64,000 nt of DNA, taken from Chlorops oryzae (taxonomy: Eukaryota; Arthropoda; Insecta; Diptera; Chloropidae). A program made the position numbers and the translations under genes. The notes beneath the pieces are model-generated. The model searched no databases. It was not told the DNA's origin and was given only the letters and a program-made list of their open reading frames with translations. Positions 44,761 through 56,013 of the stretch are shown here, in pieces. The stretch is taken from assembly GCA_020466095.1 (NCBI GenBank), contig CM035806.1:69641077-69705076 (forward strand). Direction: 5' to 3'. Position 1 is the stretch's first letter; the number at the start of each line of letters is the position of its first letter.

Positions 44761-46274
44761 AAAAAAATAAAATTAAATTTATTAAAAAAAAAAAAAAATT
44801 ATTTTTATTATCTTGGGTCATTTTGACCCAAAAGACAAAAAGTGTTACTTTTTTGAAAGAATTCAGAAGGGTTAATGTTGAGATTGGATGAGTGTGGGGC
44901 CATCTGAAGCACTCTGGAATAATTTGTTTTAAAGGACCCTTGCTCAGCAGCTGGGCTTGGTAATCTATGCCTGATCGATGGAAATCGAAATCATCATCAT
45001 TTCATAACCAAAACCATAGCCCGAACGTTCTTTGTTTTGTTTACACGCCCTGTTCTTAGCTGAAGATTGGGATCATAGGTGCGTTCTTCAAGACACTAAA
45101 ATTTTGTGCTTCAAAGTAGATTTTTCGCAATTTACAGACTTTTGAGATCGAAATGGTTCATTTTTTGGCGGCTATTCTTAAATTTAGCAGATTTTTTCGT
45201 TCAGTGTAAGGAATTTTTGGGAATATTAACCCAAACACATATACAGGCGCGTACGCAGAAAAAAATTTCGGGGGGGGTTTTGATTTTCAAAGAAGGAACA
45301 TACATGTGCACGTATGAGCAATGTTTATTTCTAATACGAAGCGTAATGCCTAGATGAGGAAAGTATAGTTAACTCATATAACAATTTCCTGTTTAAAGCA
45401 CTTATATTTTTCAGGCTTAACAGGACCTCGAAGGTCCTTGCTAAAATAATGATCCTTTAACTGTAAAGATATTTTCGAATTAAGAAAGCATCTGAGGTGT
45501 TTATTCATTTATGAATATCTATTCATTTAATTGCCCGAAAAATGATTGTAGTCATTTTTTCTTTAGTCAACAATAAGACTGCAAAAAAGAAATCTTAATC
45601 ATTTTTGTTATTCCTGAATAACACAGGCCTGCATCAAAAACCTCATGTTTTTTTCAATATTTGTTTTCATGAGATTTTGGTCTGCTGAAAAATGCGAAAT
45701 TAGCAAAAAAAATTCCACCACATCAGAATTGCAAGAAAATTGAGAATTAAATTTTGTCTTCCGACAACTTGTTGTAACACGTTTTTCTTAAATTCGACAA
45801 TAATATATTAAAATGTTCAACAGTTTTCAATTCTAAAAAGAACAAATTGTACCAAAAATAAATTGTGCAAATTTTAAAAATTTCACCTTTTTTTAACTTT
45901 AAACGAACATATCTTCTGTTATTATATATTTTGTTAACAAAATTCAATTATGTCCGTTTGCAACTCAAACGTAACAAAGATATTATATAAAGGTTTTTCT
46001 ACAACAACTTAATTCGGAAATTTTTATATGAAACAAGTTTAAACTGAAAAATACACTTGCTTTTTTCTTTAAAAAGTAAATGTGACTAGATTATTTTAAA
46101 ATATTGGGCTGTGGAAAAATAACGTGCCGTGCTTCATCACAAATTTTACTAAAATTTCATAAATTTTCTGGAAATGACATATTGAAAGTCGAGACATGCA
46201 GTTATTTCTGTTTACAAAGTATGTATTGGCTTTTTTAGTTTTGTAAACTCTTTATTATATTCTTTTAATTAAAT

Positions 46275-49200
46275 TTATAGAATAATATCGATTCTACGTG
46301 GCACAAGAGCCATGATATTCAAAATATCTTCGCTTGTGACGTTGATATCCCTATGAATGTTAAGCAGGGCTAGTCCATTCAATCTATCCTGTGAAGTCGA
46401 GTTACGCAAATATGTTTTTAATCTACGTAGAGTAGAAAATGATCGCTCGCTGGGGGCAACAGAAACCGGAAGTGTTGCAGCTATTTGCATGTAACGATGG
46501 ATTGTAGGATAAAATCGTTTATCACACACGTTCAAACTTTCGATGAAAGTATTTGGTTTGTCCTCGTCTTGCATCTTCGCACAATATCTACGAAATAAAT
46601 CATGGTATTAGAGGAAACTCGGGGGGCCATATTACGAATGCATTACAAAAATTTGATAAAGAATTCTGAAATCATACCGAAATTTTTTTTTACAAGGCCT
46701 GTCGTGCCGTCTTATTATCAAAACATTCTATAATGTTGTACTGTTAACTACGGCAGCAACTTTCAAATTATGATAATACGACGATATGAAAGGTCTTGTC
46801 AATACTCCCAATTTTTTATGTAAAAGTTTGTGGTTTGACAGTTCTTTATTTAAAATTTTTGCAAATTGAGTTCGTAATATAATAATAATAATAATGGGTT
46901 TTTGGAAACAAATACCTCCGCCACATGGCAAACTCGGATTCAAATTCTTCAGTTGCTGTTACGTTGTTTTGCCATAGATTCTCCAAAATACGCACTGTAA
47001 TTTTTATATCCTCAGAATGAATTTTTTGAGATCTTTTGGGTAGAAGGTCTTGAATTTTTAACAGAAGGTCTTTGTGCTGCAGAAATCTGCTTTCTAATTG
47101 AGTAATATAATGATCCAAAAATGGGATCAAAATACACTGCCGAAAGTATTGTTCAGGATCAACTCCTGCTCCATAATTGGCCCGATAATTCTGTTTTCCA
47201 GCGATTCGGGGAAGCTTAATCTCAAATCCTACTTTTCCACCGGTTTTTGGAACTCTTTGAAAGGTGCTATGGAATATTATATCAGAGTTCGTCCGCATTG
47301 CAGAGATTTCTTTCTGTAACTCACTGGCATATTGAACGCAGAGGCTTAAGTCACAATCTTCTTTTTGCAACGATTGGCTTAGTCCTTTAGTTAAAGAAAA
47401 AACTGGCTTTAAAACTTCTAACGCAACAATGAATTCAGATGTTCGGATTGATGCCAACAATGAAAACGGTTGAACTCCTTCGTATTTTGTACTTGTTTCA
47501 TCAAGCTCTTCAAGGGCTAAACAGATGCAAACGTACACCTCGGAAAAAAGATGCAGAGAGTCCAGATGCTCCACCCACCGTGTTTCACAAAACTTTAGCA
47601 GACGCGTCTGCCTTGCTTTATTATCATCATGTTCTATTATTTTTTTTAAAGAATTCCCAGCTTTGGTCGAACGACGGAAAAAGTTGACTACTGCCTTAAT
47701 AGTTGCAATGCAATTTCTTATAGGCATGATGTCGCAAGCATGCGTAATAGCCAAGTTAAGGCTGTGATTTGCACAATGGAGGTAAACTGCCTGAGGATAT
47801 ATTTTTCGAACCTCTGCCGCACAACCTTTGAATTTTCCACTCATGGAATTAGCTCCATCATATCCTATTCAAATATGTATATTAGTTTTGTTTCATTCAG
47901 AGTATCGTACATATAAAATAATTTAATTACGCGTACCTTGCCCACATAAATTAGAAACATCAACGCCTATGTTTTTCAAGGTAATCAGCAAAGTTTCCGC
48001 TAGACCCTTGCCTGTAACATCAGTGACAGCAACAAAACGAAGAAACGCTTCCTGAATGGAGTATTCTTCACCTTTGTTTTCCACAAATCGCACGCAGAGT
48101 GAAAACTGCTCAATACCTGCTATGTCTGTCGATTCATCGGCAACGACAGCGAAACATTTGCTTTTATTGATGCGAGCAACAAGCGTCGATGTTATAATTT
48201 TGTCGGACGCTTCAATGATTTCATTTTGGATTCTCGGACTTAAATAAACCGCATTTTTCCCAGCTGTTTCCAAGTGTAAATTTAAGTAACTGTCACCGTT
48301 TTGTAATGCAAACCTGAGCAGGGCTCTAAAATTTCCATCGTTTTCTTCTGGCAGCTCTCGCGAAAGTGGACCATGGTCTCTGTGACTCCTCAGTGCAATT
48401 CCTTGCCGACCACAGATCAAAACGGCACGTATAATGGGTGCTAACATTTTCCGATTTTCAATTTGAGTTTTCTTTCGGCTATGATCAAGTTCGCTTATCA
48501 CATCTCGGTGTTTGTTTTTTAAAAAAAGTTTAAAATTTTGCTCATCAGTACAAGCTTCTATGTGATACATTTTTTCCTGGTGGTTTTGGAAAAATTCAAG
48601 TGCCTTTTTCCAATTTTTAAATGGGGCCATGACTAGATTATTTATGGTCTGATTTTTCCCTTTTCCAACCGATTTCTTTGCAAACATCAAACAGCATCGA
48701 CAATAAACTCCATCGTCTTTAGCAGAATAGGCTAACCACGGGTATAGATTCAGCCAATAGTGTTGACATTTCAAATTCCGTTCCCCTGATCTTGGAAATT
48801 TAAAACCTTCTGCGGGGACCCAAACGTTCTCTATAAGTTCTTTTTTTTCGCTGGCGCTTAATTGCTTCCGAGCAAAATAGCTTACGTCATTTAAAAAAAA
48901 TTGCTGAAATTGCTAGAAATTTTATTGTAAAAGAAGTCACAAGTGTAAGAAGTTTTCAAAGTGGTATAATATAATTCGCATACAATTCCAAGTGGAAAAA
49001 AGTTTGAAAATAAGGAAGTTCATAAGTGAATTTAATGAAGTGGTGGCAGAAGAACAAATGTCTTCTTGTTTTCTCAATTTTTTAGTACGGGCATCTGTCA
49101 CAGTTCAAGTTAAAAAATTTATTCTGACAATCTCCGTACTGCAACAACAAAATCCAAAAAACAACTATGAAATAACATGTTTTTTTTTACGAGTAAAAAA

Positions 49201-49446
49201 TATCTTGATATTTCTTCGTATTCGGTAACATCACCACATTAAATACACCTTGTTACTTACCTTATCCTTTTGGTCAACATGAGGATTTTTCTTAGTTGTG
49301 CAGTCACTCATATCTGAATCGTTTGGAGGATTTTCCTCCCACATCTCGGGACCATCAGCATGTTTGAATTTTTCGGGAATATTCTCAGATTCCATGTCAA
49401 CCGAGCCTAAAGGCTTAAAAAAACATGTAATTTTTTGCGAATTCAT
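46275..49446 (-). CDS. hAT transposase, 804 residues, four exons, intact
   Basis: Exons by GT-AG and frame: 49446-49261, 48903-47937, 47864-46916 and 46587-46275, which join to 2,415 bases without a stop. The introns are 357, 72 and 328 bases. N terminus MNSQKITCFFKP. A TTF/ZMYM-type zinc region contains WVPAEGFKFPRSGERNLKC, then YCRCCLMF. Next come a DUF4371-like part with the catalytic Asp in VVADESTDIAG, the GYDGANSMSG block, LHCANHSLNLAI (CxxH), ETRWVEH, and the hAT dimerisation tail VAPSERSFSTLRRLKTYLRN with the catalytic Glu. It belongs to the ZMYM1/52-kDa-repressor-like hAT group. It would cut at the 15-bp ends and insert into 8-bp targets. The splice model is inferred; the domains are clear. 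Confidence 0.9.
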
Positions 49447-49514
49447 CTCGCTTGCCGGGACTCTACACTAATTTAGAGCAAAACAACTTTTAACAACGCA
49501 AGTCCAGTGATGCC

Positions 49515-49620
49515 AACTTAGCGCTTTTCGCGCTAGATCTAGCGCTTTTTAGGGGCCCGCGGCGCGAAAAATTCTGTTTAGCGCTAAGCTATTTTTAGCG
49601 CGAAATCTAGCGCTTTTTCT
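49515..49620. repeat. cluster of AGCGC palindromes upstream of the hAT transposase
   Basis: Within about 100 bases there are AGCGCTTTTCGCGCTAG, TAGCGCTTTTTAGG, AGCGCTAAGC, TAGCGCGAAATC and TAGCGCTTTTTC. One more TAGCGCTTTTTG lies at about 50376 near the right end. They could be transposase binding sites, a promoter element or the end of a nested MITE (CAGTGATGCCAACTTAGCGC precedes them). Confidence 0.7.
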
Positions 49621-50469
49621 TTGTGTGCATAAAAGTTTTCAAAGAAATTGTTCTTAAAATTTTCATATTGTCTTAACGTAAGCCAAGTATGGCATACTCC
49701 CACAGGAAAATAGAGGTCCTAATTTTGGAGATATGGGATGCGCAATTCAGAATTGCGAAGCTTGTACCTTAAAAACTATAATCTCTGTCTTCATGAAAAA
49801 TGTGTCATTTGATAGGTAGTGATACTAGCTTTAGAATGATATCCACCGTAATGCGTTAGTAACGTATGCGGAATGAAATATAGACTGACAAAAAATCTGC
49901 AAATCAGCTTTTGACCCTATAACTCTATCAATGACATAGTTAAGACTATTTGAACAATGCTAGCTTAATGCTCAACTGAGTGGTAACTGGAATTATACCG
50001 GTACATATATATTTATTTATTTTTACATCACTATCTGTAATGCCCGTGAAATATCATTTAAAAATAAGTCTATATTTCACTCCGCACACGTTAGAGCAAA
50101 AAAATATATTTGTTCCCGTAGAAGTGAAAAAACTGAAGACTCTATATAAAATTGATGGTAGCTCCAAAACTGCACCTAGGAAAAAATTTTAAACATAATT
50201 TTTCATGTTACCAATACCTCCCTAACCCAAAATTCTAAACGAAATCGCGGCACCAAACAAAAACGTTTAATTTGTTGAGCTGTGTTATATAATAAATATT
50301 CAAAAAACACATCAAAATATATGTCCTTTTTCGAAGAACAAGACGTTCCCTTCCAAAAACGCTTTCTTTTGGTTGATTTAGCGCTTTTTGAAATAAAAAA
50401 ATTGAGAATCATTGATTTTTGACGGCTGAAACCCCTAAAACCCCCCCTGCGTACGCGCCTGCACATATA

Positions 50470-50907
50470 TGTATAAATTGAATTGAATTAAGTACGTTTT
50501 CAAATTGAAAAGCTAGCGGCACTGTATATGGTGCCTTTTAAGCAATCAAAGAAGCTCCTTACTTTAAGTTTTGACTTTTGAAAAGGATTCATACAAATCC
50601 GAATTAAGTATTTTCGACAAAATTCGAGAATAAAAAACCTAAAAATATGATCAAATTATTGGCAAACGAACGGATAAGAGAGGCCGAGCAATGCGGAGAT
50701 GGTCAAAATTCCACGCAGTCAAACAAACGTATATACATACCTATATGTATCTAATCGAATGCTGAAGGAGAAGTTTCTATCATGAAACGTGTCTGGCAAA
50801 CACCAAAGGAATCACGAAACTTCATCTATCATTGAGGTCACGTCAAATATTGAATTTTTGCTCAAGATTACTTAGTTTACTGGATTTCACACCTAGGTAT
50901 GCATGTT

Positions 50908-50946
<39 letters not shown>

Positions 50947-50989
50947 GGATGACTTGCTTTGTAATGTGAATGAAATACGAAATTTCGCC
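50470..50989. other. no gene recognised; (TA)n at 50911-50946
   Basis: The segment between the hAT element and the TTAA MITE. It contains an alternating TA microsatellite of about 36 bases and no open frame of note. Confidence 0.5.
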
Positions 50990-50993
50990 TTAA

Positions 50994-52588
50994 GGGGACC
51001 TTCTGGTCTAGAGCACGAAAATTTAGGGTATTTTCATGATTTTTTTTTGGTATTAAGCCAAATAAAAAACGATTTTCTCAGTATGCAGGCTTATTTTATT
51101 CTTTATTGACAAAAAATAAAAAATGTTGTTGTAATTTTTTTTTTTTTTTTTGGTATTTTAAAAATGGCGTTGAAGTGGACCCTCTTTGAAAAAGTACCTC
51201 CGTGGTGTGAAAGATTTTGGCAGTTCTGGCAATCGAAAAAAAAAAAAAACAAAAATATGTTATTAATCAGAATGAATGCGGCTATGGCAGGAACTAGAAT
51301 AAAAAAAAAATTTTTTTAAATTGACAAAATGGCGCAATTTTTTATTTCAACCATCAAAAACTCCCCTTTTTTTGACAATTTTTTTGATGAAAAAATATGA
51401 AGTTCTTGCAATAAAAATTCGATTCTAGTTCGGGCCATAGCCATTGATGTTATGAATAACATATAAAAATTCCAGACAAATCGGTTCGATGGTTTTTTTG
51501 TTTTCTTTCACACCAGGTCAAAACAAGTAAGGGTGTTATAGTCAGGCGAGCCTGACAATAGAATACCCGACACAGACACACATGTTCCAATAACATTTAA
51601 TATCCAGAGGTGTTTAAGGCCATTAGAGGCCCCATATACCGACCTTTGATAGATTTTTTTATGAAAACCGCCCTTTTGCCACGCCCACTTTTCCAATTTT
51701 TTTGAATTCTAATCGGAGGCTTAAATATACGCTCAAATTCCAAGTTTCATTAAAATATTGCGAAAAAGTCCGATTTTAAGGCAGTTTTGGGATTTTTGTG
51801 ACGACCCTAGTACTGGAGGTACCCTTAAAAATGGACCGATCAAGAAAATTTTTTTGAAGGCTGTTTAAGGCTACAAAGGAAGCATAAGTGCCAAATTTCG
51901 TTCAAGTCCCATTTGAATTTCGGGTGTAGGAGACAATTTTCGAAAACCGCCCTTCTGCCACGCCCAATTTTCCAATTTTCGGAAATAATATTACTGGCCT
52001 TTAAATATGATCAAATATCAAATTTCATCAAAATGTCTTGAAAAACATCGGTTTTAGAGCAGTTTTTGTGATTTTCATAACAGACCCTAGTACTGGAGGT
52101 ACCCCTAAAAATGGTCCGATCGGGTCCATTCTCGAACTTGTTCTTACTCATGTCCCCGTGAGCACGCATACCAAATTTTGTCAAGATAGCTCAATTTCTT
52201 CGATAAGATAACTGTATACAAACAGACGGACAGACGGACAGACGGACGGACATGTCTAAATCGAATCTCCTGGTGACACTGATCATTTCTATATATATTT
52301 TGTATGGTCTATCTCGACTAGTTCTGGGTGTTACACACAACCACACAAACGCAATATACCCTCGACGCAGAGTGTGTCGGGTATAAAAAGTAGTTTTGAG
52401 ATAAACGCGTTCAAAGTTGCTTTGATCAAGCGCGCTGCCTGCTGTCTCCACCTTCTAAAAAGGCTGTAGCAAAACAAATATTGTCAATATCTTCACGAAA
52501 CTTTGCCAGCATATTCTTAAAAGTCTATTCTTCCGAAATATATAAAAAAAAAATCAATTTTCAAAAAATTCTAGACCAGAAGGTCCCC
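50994..52588. mobile_element. TTAA-flanked MITE (piggyBac-type) with nested mini-me
   Basis: GGGGACCTTCTGGTCTAGA at 50994 and TCTAGACCAGAAGGTCCCC ending at 52588 are perfect 19-bp inverted repeats. TTAA flanks both (50990-50993 and 52589-52592). It is non-coding. A complete mini-me-like repeat (51532-52390) is inserted in it. It shares AAACGCGTTTATCTC-type sequence with the MITE at 15243. Confidence 0.85.
51532..52390 (+). mobile_element. mini-me-like repeat (GTCAGGC type), full length
   Basis: It runs from AACAAGTAAGGGTGTTATAG with the perfect GTCAGGCGAGCCTGAC hairpin to GTGTGTCGGGTATAAAAAG. CCCGACACAGACAC near the start is mirrored by GAGTGTGTCGGG near the end. It carries GGACAGACGGAC tracts and the ATCATTTCTATATATATTTT core. 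It is the best reference copy for the split copy at 29586-37925. Confidence 0.8.
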
Positions 52589-52690
52589 TTAAACCGGGAG
52601 ATTTTCAATTGCACTTCTCTGGAAGCAGAGCGAAATAGAAAATATTTCATTTAGTTAATTGACATAATTAGGAAAAATTCTTATGAAAAA

Positions 52691-52829
52691 AACAAGTAAG
52701 GACGCTATACGAACTTGTCCATACAATACCCTACAGAGACATGTATTTTCGAAAATTTTCTTATTCTTACTAATGTCCCCGCGAACACGCAGACCAAATT
52801 TCGTCAAGATAGCTCAACTCCTTTAAAAA
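52691..52829 (+). mobile_element. mini-me-like fragment
   Basis: It starts AACAAGTAAGGACGCTATAC and jumps to the TCTTACTAATGTCCCCGCGA and AAGATAGCTCAACTCCTT part of the GTCAGGC-type repeat, so it is an internally deleted, truncated copy directly before the next one. Confidence 0.6.
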
Positions 52830-53450
52830 AACAAGTAAGGGTGTTATAGTCAGGCGAGCCTGACAACAGAATACCCGACACAGACACACATCTCCAAATA
52901 ATTTTTAATATCAGGAGTTGTTTAAGGCCATAGGGGCGCCATATACCGACTTTTTTATAATTTCTTTATGAAAACCGCCCCTTTGCTACGCCCACTTTTC
53001 CAATTTTTCGGAATTCTAATCGGAGGTTTAAATATACGCGCAAATTCTAAGTTTCATTAAAATATTTGGAAAAAGTCAGATTTTGAGGCAGTTTTGAGAT
53101 TTTTGTGACAGACCCTAGTACTGGGGTACCCTTAATAATGGACCAATCGAGAAAATTTTTGGGCAAGATGTTTATGGCTACAAAGGAAGTATAAGTGCCA
53201 ACTTTCATCCAAGTCCCATAGGCGTTTCGGGAGTAGGAGACAATTTTTGAAAAACGCCTTTCTGCCACGCTCATTTTTCTAATTTTTGTAAATTACATTA
53301 ATTGGCCTAAAATATGTTCAAATGCCAAATTTCATCAAAATATCTTGTGAGACATCGGTTTAAGAGCAGTTTTTGTGATTTTCATAACAGACCCTAGTAC
53401 TGGAGGTACCCCTAAAAATGGTCCGATCGGGTCCATTCTTTTTTTTTTTT
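52830..53450 (+). mobile_element. mini-me-like repeat (GTCAGGC type), 3'-truncated
   Basis: It begins AACAAGTAAGGGTGTTATAG and follows the 51532-52390 copy until GATCGGGTCCATTC, then a T run and the palindromic MITE at 53455. The GTCY tract and terminal part are lost. Confidence 0.75.
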
Positions 53451-53454
53451 GACT

Positions 53455-53686
53455 CATGATACAAGAAAACAAGATAGCGCCACCTTCTTACCGCAATTTT
53501 GAGGCTCTCTTTGAGAGCCGAAAATTGAGATTGTGACGTCACTGAGCGAGAAATTGTTGTTGTTTCCCATGCTATTCAAAAAAGTAAAAAGTCGGTTTAA
53601 CATGGGAAACAACAACAACGAATCGCGATTTTGAGTTTGTGACGTTTCCTCTCTCAAGTGGCGCTATCTTGTTTTCTTGTATCATG
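53455..53686. mobile_element. 232-bp palindromic MITE
   Basis: CATGATACAAGAAAACAAGA and TCTTGTTTTCTTGTATCATG are perfectly inverted, continuing through TAGCGCCAC/GTGGCGCTA. A second inverted pair, GTTGTTTCCCATG and CATGGGAAACAAC, lies near the middle. The target duplication is not clear, so the superfamily is open. It includes one TGACGTCA palindrome. Confidence 0.75.
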
Positions 53687-54558
53687 GTTTTAACTCTGTC
53701 TCTCTCGAATCAAGTAGCATACGCCACTTACCCTCATCGACTCTTGTTTTCATACGATGCTATACCGGAAAATGCCAAAATAACTGTATGGTTCTAGCTT
53801 GTATTCCAAGTATTTGCGTGCGCCGCTAATTGTGTGCTGTTTATAGCGAACGAGTTTTAGATTTTTAGAATTTTAGATTTTTTCATGCTCCAAGAAGCAA
53901 AGATATGAATTCTATACACTACTGCTCGAAAAATTATACGCACCCATATTTTCAAGTACAGAGGGGCTTAATGTGTTTATATCAAAGAAACGAAAATGAG
54001 GAACGAAAGATAATCAAAAATTAAAGTTTTTTAGCCAACAACAACAAAAGTTTGTTTTGGTTTATTTTACTGTTTGTGCATTTGTTTACTTAGGAAGGTG
54101 CTCATAAAGTTATACGCACTTCGAGCAAAACACAAAGTTCAAGGATTTTGTAACAAAAGACATACAAATTTAATCAAATTATAATTTTTAATAGTGAGTA
54201 GAGCCACCCATATTTTGAATGAGCTCAAACACTCTATCTGGCATGCTGTCTATAACCTTTTTTAAAGTAATAGTCGCAACCGAATCCCAAGCTTCAATAA
54301 CGGCCGTTTTCAGCTCTGTAACGTTGCCAAACTGTCTGTTGTTGCTGTATATTCGACGAACAAGGATTCCCCAAACGTTTTCAATTGGGTTCATGTCCGG
54401 AGAACACGCCGGCCAATCCAAAACGTCAATATTTGACAATCGAAGCCATTCTTTAGTTTGCTTGCTGCAGGGAATCGACGCATTGTCATGCTGAAAAATT
54501 AACTTTTTGTCCTGGTTTCTATCCAAAAATGGCAGCAAGTTCATTCGCAATAAATTTA

Positions 54559-55850
54559 ACAGGTTGGCTGATAAGTCCCCGGTCTGACACATAGATGGCG
54601 TCGCTAGTATTAAATGCATATTATTTTTATATAGTGGCAACCTTCAAATGATTCGTGTCAAAATTTGACGTCTGTAAGTCAATTAGTTTGTGAGATAGAG
54701 CGTCTTTTGTGAAGCAACTTTTGTTATTGTGAAAAAAATGGAAAAAAGGAATTTCGTGTTTTGATAAAATACTGTTTTCTGAAGGGAAAAAATACAGTGG
54801 AAGCAAAAACTTGGCTTGATAATGAGTTTCCGGACTCTGCCCCAGGAAAATCAACAATAATTGATTGGTATGCAAAATTCAAGCGTGGTGAAATGAGCAC
54901 GGAGGACGGTGAACGCAGTGGACGCCCGAAAGAGGTGGTTACCGACGAAAACATCAAAAAAATTCACAAAATGATTTTGAATGATCGTAAAATGAAGTTG
55001 ATCGAGATAGCAGAGGCCTTAAAGATATCAAAGGAACGTGTTGGTCATATCATTCATCAATATTTGGATATGAAAAAGCTCTGTGCAAAATGCGTGCCGC
55101 GCGAGCTCACATTTGACCAAAAACAACAACGTGTTGATGATTCTGAGCGGTGTTTGCAGCTGTTAACTCGCAATACACCCGAGTTTTTGCGTCGATATGT
55201 GACATTGGATGAAACATGGCTCTATCACTACACTCCTGAGTCCAATCGACAGTCGGCTGAGTGGACAGCGATCGGTGAACCGTCTCCGAAGCGTGGAAAG
55301 ACTCAAAAGTCCGCTGGCAAAGTAATGGCCTCTGTTTTTTGGGATGGGCATGGAATAATTTTTATCGATTATCTTGAGAAGGGAAAAACCATCAACAGTG
55401 ACTATTATATGTCGTTATTGGAGCGTTTGAAGGTCGAAATCGCGGCAAAACGGCCCCATATGAAGAAGAAAAAAGTGTTGTTCCACCAAGACAACGCACC
55501 GTGCCACAAGTCATTGAGAACGATGGCAAAAATTCATGAATTAGGCTTCGAATTGCTTCCCCACCCACCGTATTCTCCAGATCTGGCCCCCAGCGACTTT
55601 TTCTTGTTCTCAGACCTCAAAAGGATGCTCGCAGGGAAAAAATTTGGCTGCAATGAAGAGGTGATCGCCGAAACTGAGGCCTATTTTGAGGCAAAACCGA
55701 AGGAGTACTACCAATATGGTATCAAAAAATTGGAAGGTCGTTATAATCGTTGTATCGCTCTTGAAGGGAACTATGTTGAATAATAAAAACGAATTTTGAC
55801 AAAAAAATGTGTTTTTCTTTGTTAGACCGGGGACTTATCAGCCAACCTGT
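54559..55850 (+). mobile_element. mariner transposon
   Basis: A 1,292-bp element. ACAGGTTGGCTGATAAGTCC and GGACTTATCAGCCAACCTGT are perfect inverted ends and continue CCGGTCT. TA duplication at 54557-54558 and 55851-55852. Excision restores the Minos-like frame exactly (DENINLLRM), which proves the junctions. Confidence 0.93.
54738..55783 (+). pseudogene. mariner DD34D transposase, one frameshift near the start
   Basis: The expected ATG at 54738 opens a short frame that stops at about 54764. The rest is open from 54761 to 55783 in another frame and begins IKYCFLKGKNTVEAK. One missing base in the A run at 54742-54747 explains the shift. The remainder looks intact: VPRELTFDQK linker, catalytic Asp in VTLDETWLYHY, Asp in HQDNAPCHKS and Asp in YSPDLAPSDFFLF, with 34 residues between the last two (DD34D). 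A homopolymer sequencing error is an alternative to a real mutation. Confidence 0.88.
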
Positions 55851-56013
55851 TATGTTCTCGTCCGAGTTCATCCGGCAGCTTGGAAAGGCCAGCTCTAGAG
55901 TTCCCTCTATTGAAATTCCGCCCCAAACCGTCAATGATCCTCCACCAAAGTTTCTTTTGGAAAAGTAACGTGGTTCCTTACGCAAATCCCTCCAATAAGA
56001 ATTAAAACCGTCG

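Larger units (their letters stand above)
39236..44871 (+). mobile_element. piggyBac-like element carrying a truncated BEL element
   Basis: The ends CCCTTCTG and CAGAAGGG are inverted and followed inward by TGGGTCAAAATGACCC on both sides. The TTAA duplication is exact (39232-39235 and 44872-44875), the piggyBac hallmark. Only the Cys-rich C-terminal domain of its transposase remains (39519-39748). Nearly all the rest is BEL gag-pol and LTR. An internal TTAACCCTTCT at 39515 suggests an earlier deletion or nested end. Confidence 0.75.
39069..44945 (-). pseudogene. old Tc1 transposase fossil split by a piggyBac-like element
   Basis: On the minus strand 44945-44876 reads RVLQMAPHSSNLNI and, after the TTAA-flanked insertion, 39231-39069 continues KEDFWQNLE, then ISGAKYLETALKAV and KKLVQSVPTRLKSVI before a stop. 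This matches the Tc1 region around the catalytic Glu and the C terminus. The upstream DDE part is not recognisable. The fossil shows that the piggyBac-like element entered a TTAA in transposase DNA. Confidence 0.6.
45244..50461 (-). mobile_element. complete hAT transposon with intron-containing transposase
   Basis: A 5,218-bp element with perfect 15-bp ends (CAGGCGCGTACGCAG and CTGCGTACGCGCCTG), continued by G-run/C-run tracts, and an exact 8-bp duplication CACATATA (45236-45243 and 50462-50469). It contains one transposase gene (49446 to 46275, minus). About 1 kb on each side of the gene is non-coding, with AGCGC repeats upstream of the start. All parts needed for autonomous movement seem present. 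Confidence 0.93.

Noticed and set aside
53401..53460. Continuation of the mini-me copy through the palindromic MITE
   Set aside because: The expected downstream sequence (TCCCCGTGAGCACGC) is absent after 53686, so the copy is truncated rather than interrupted.
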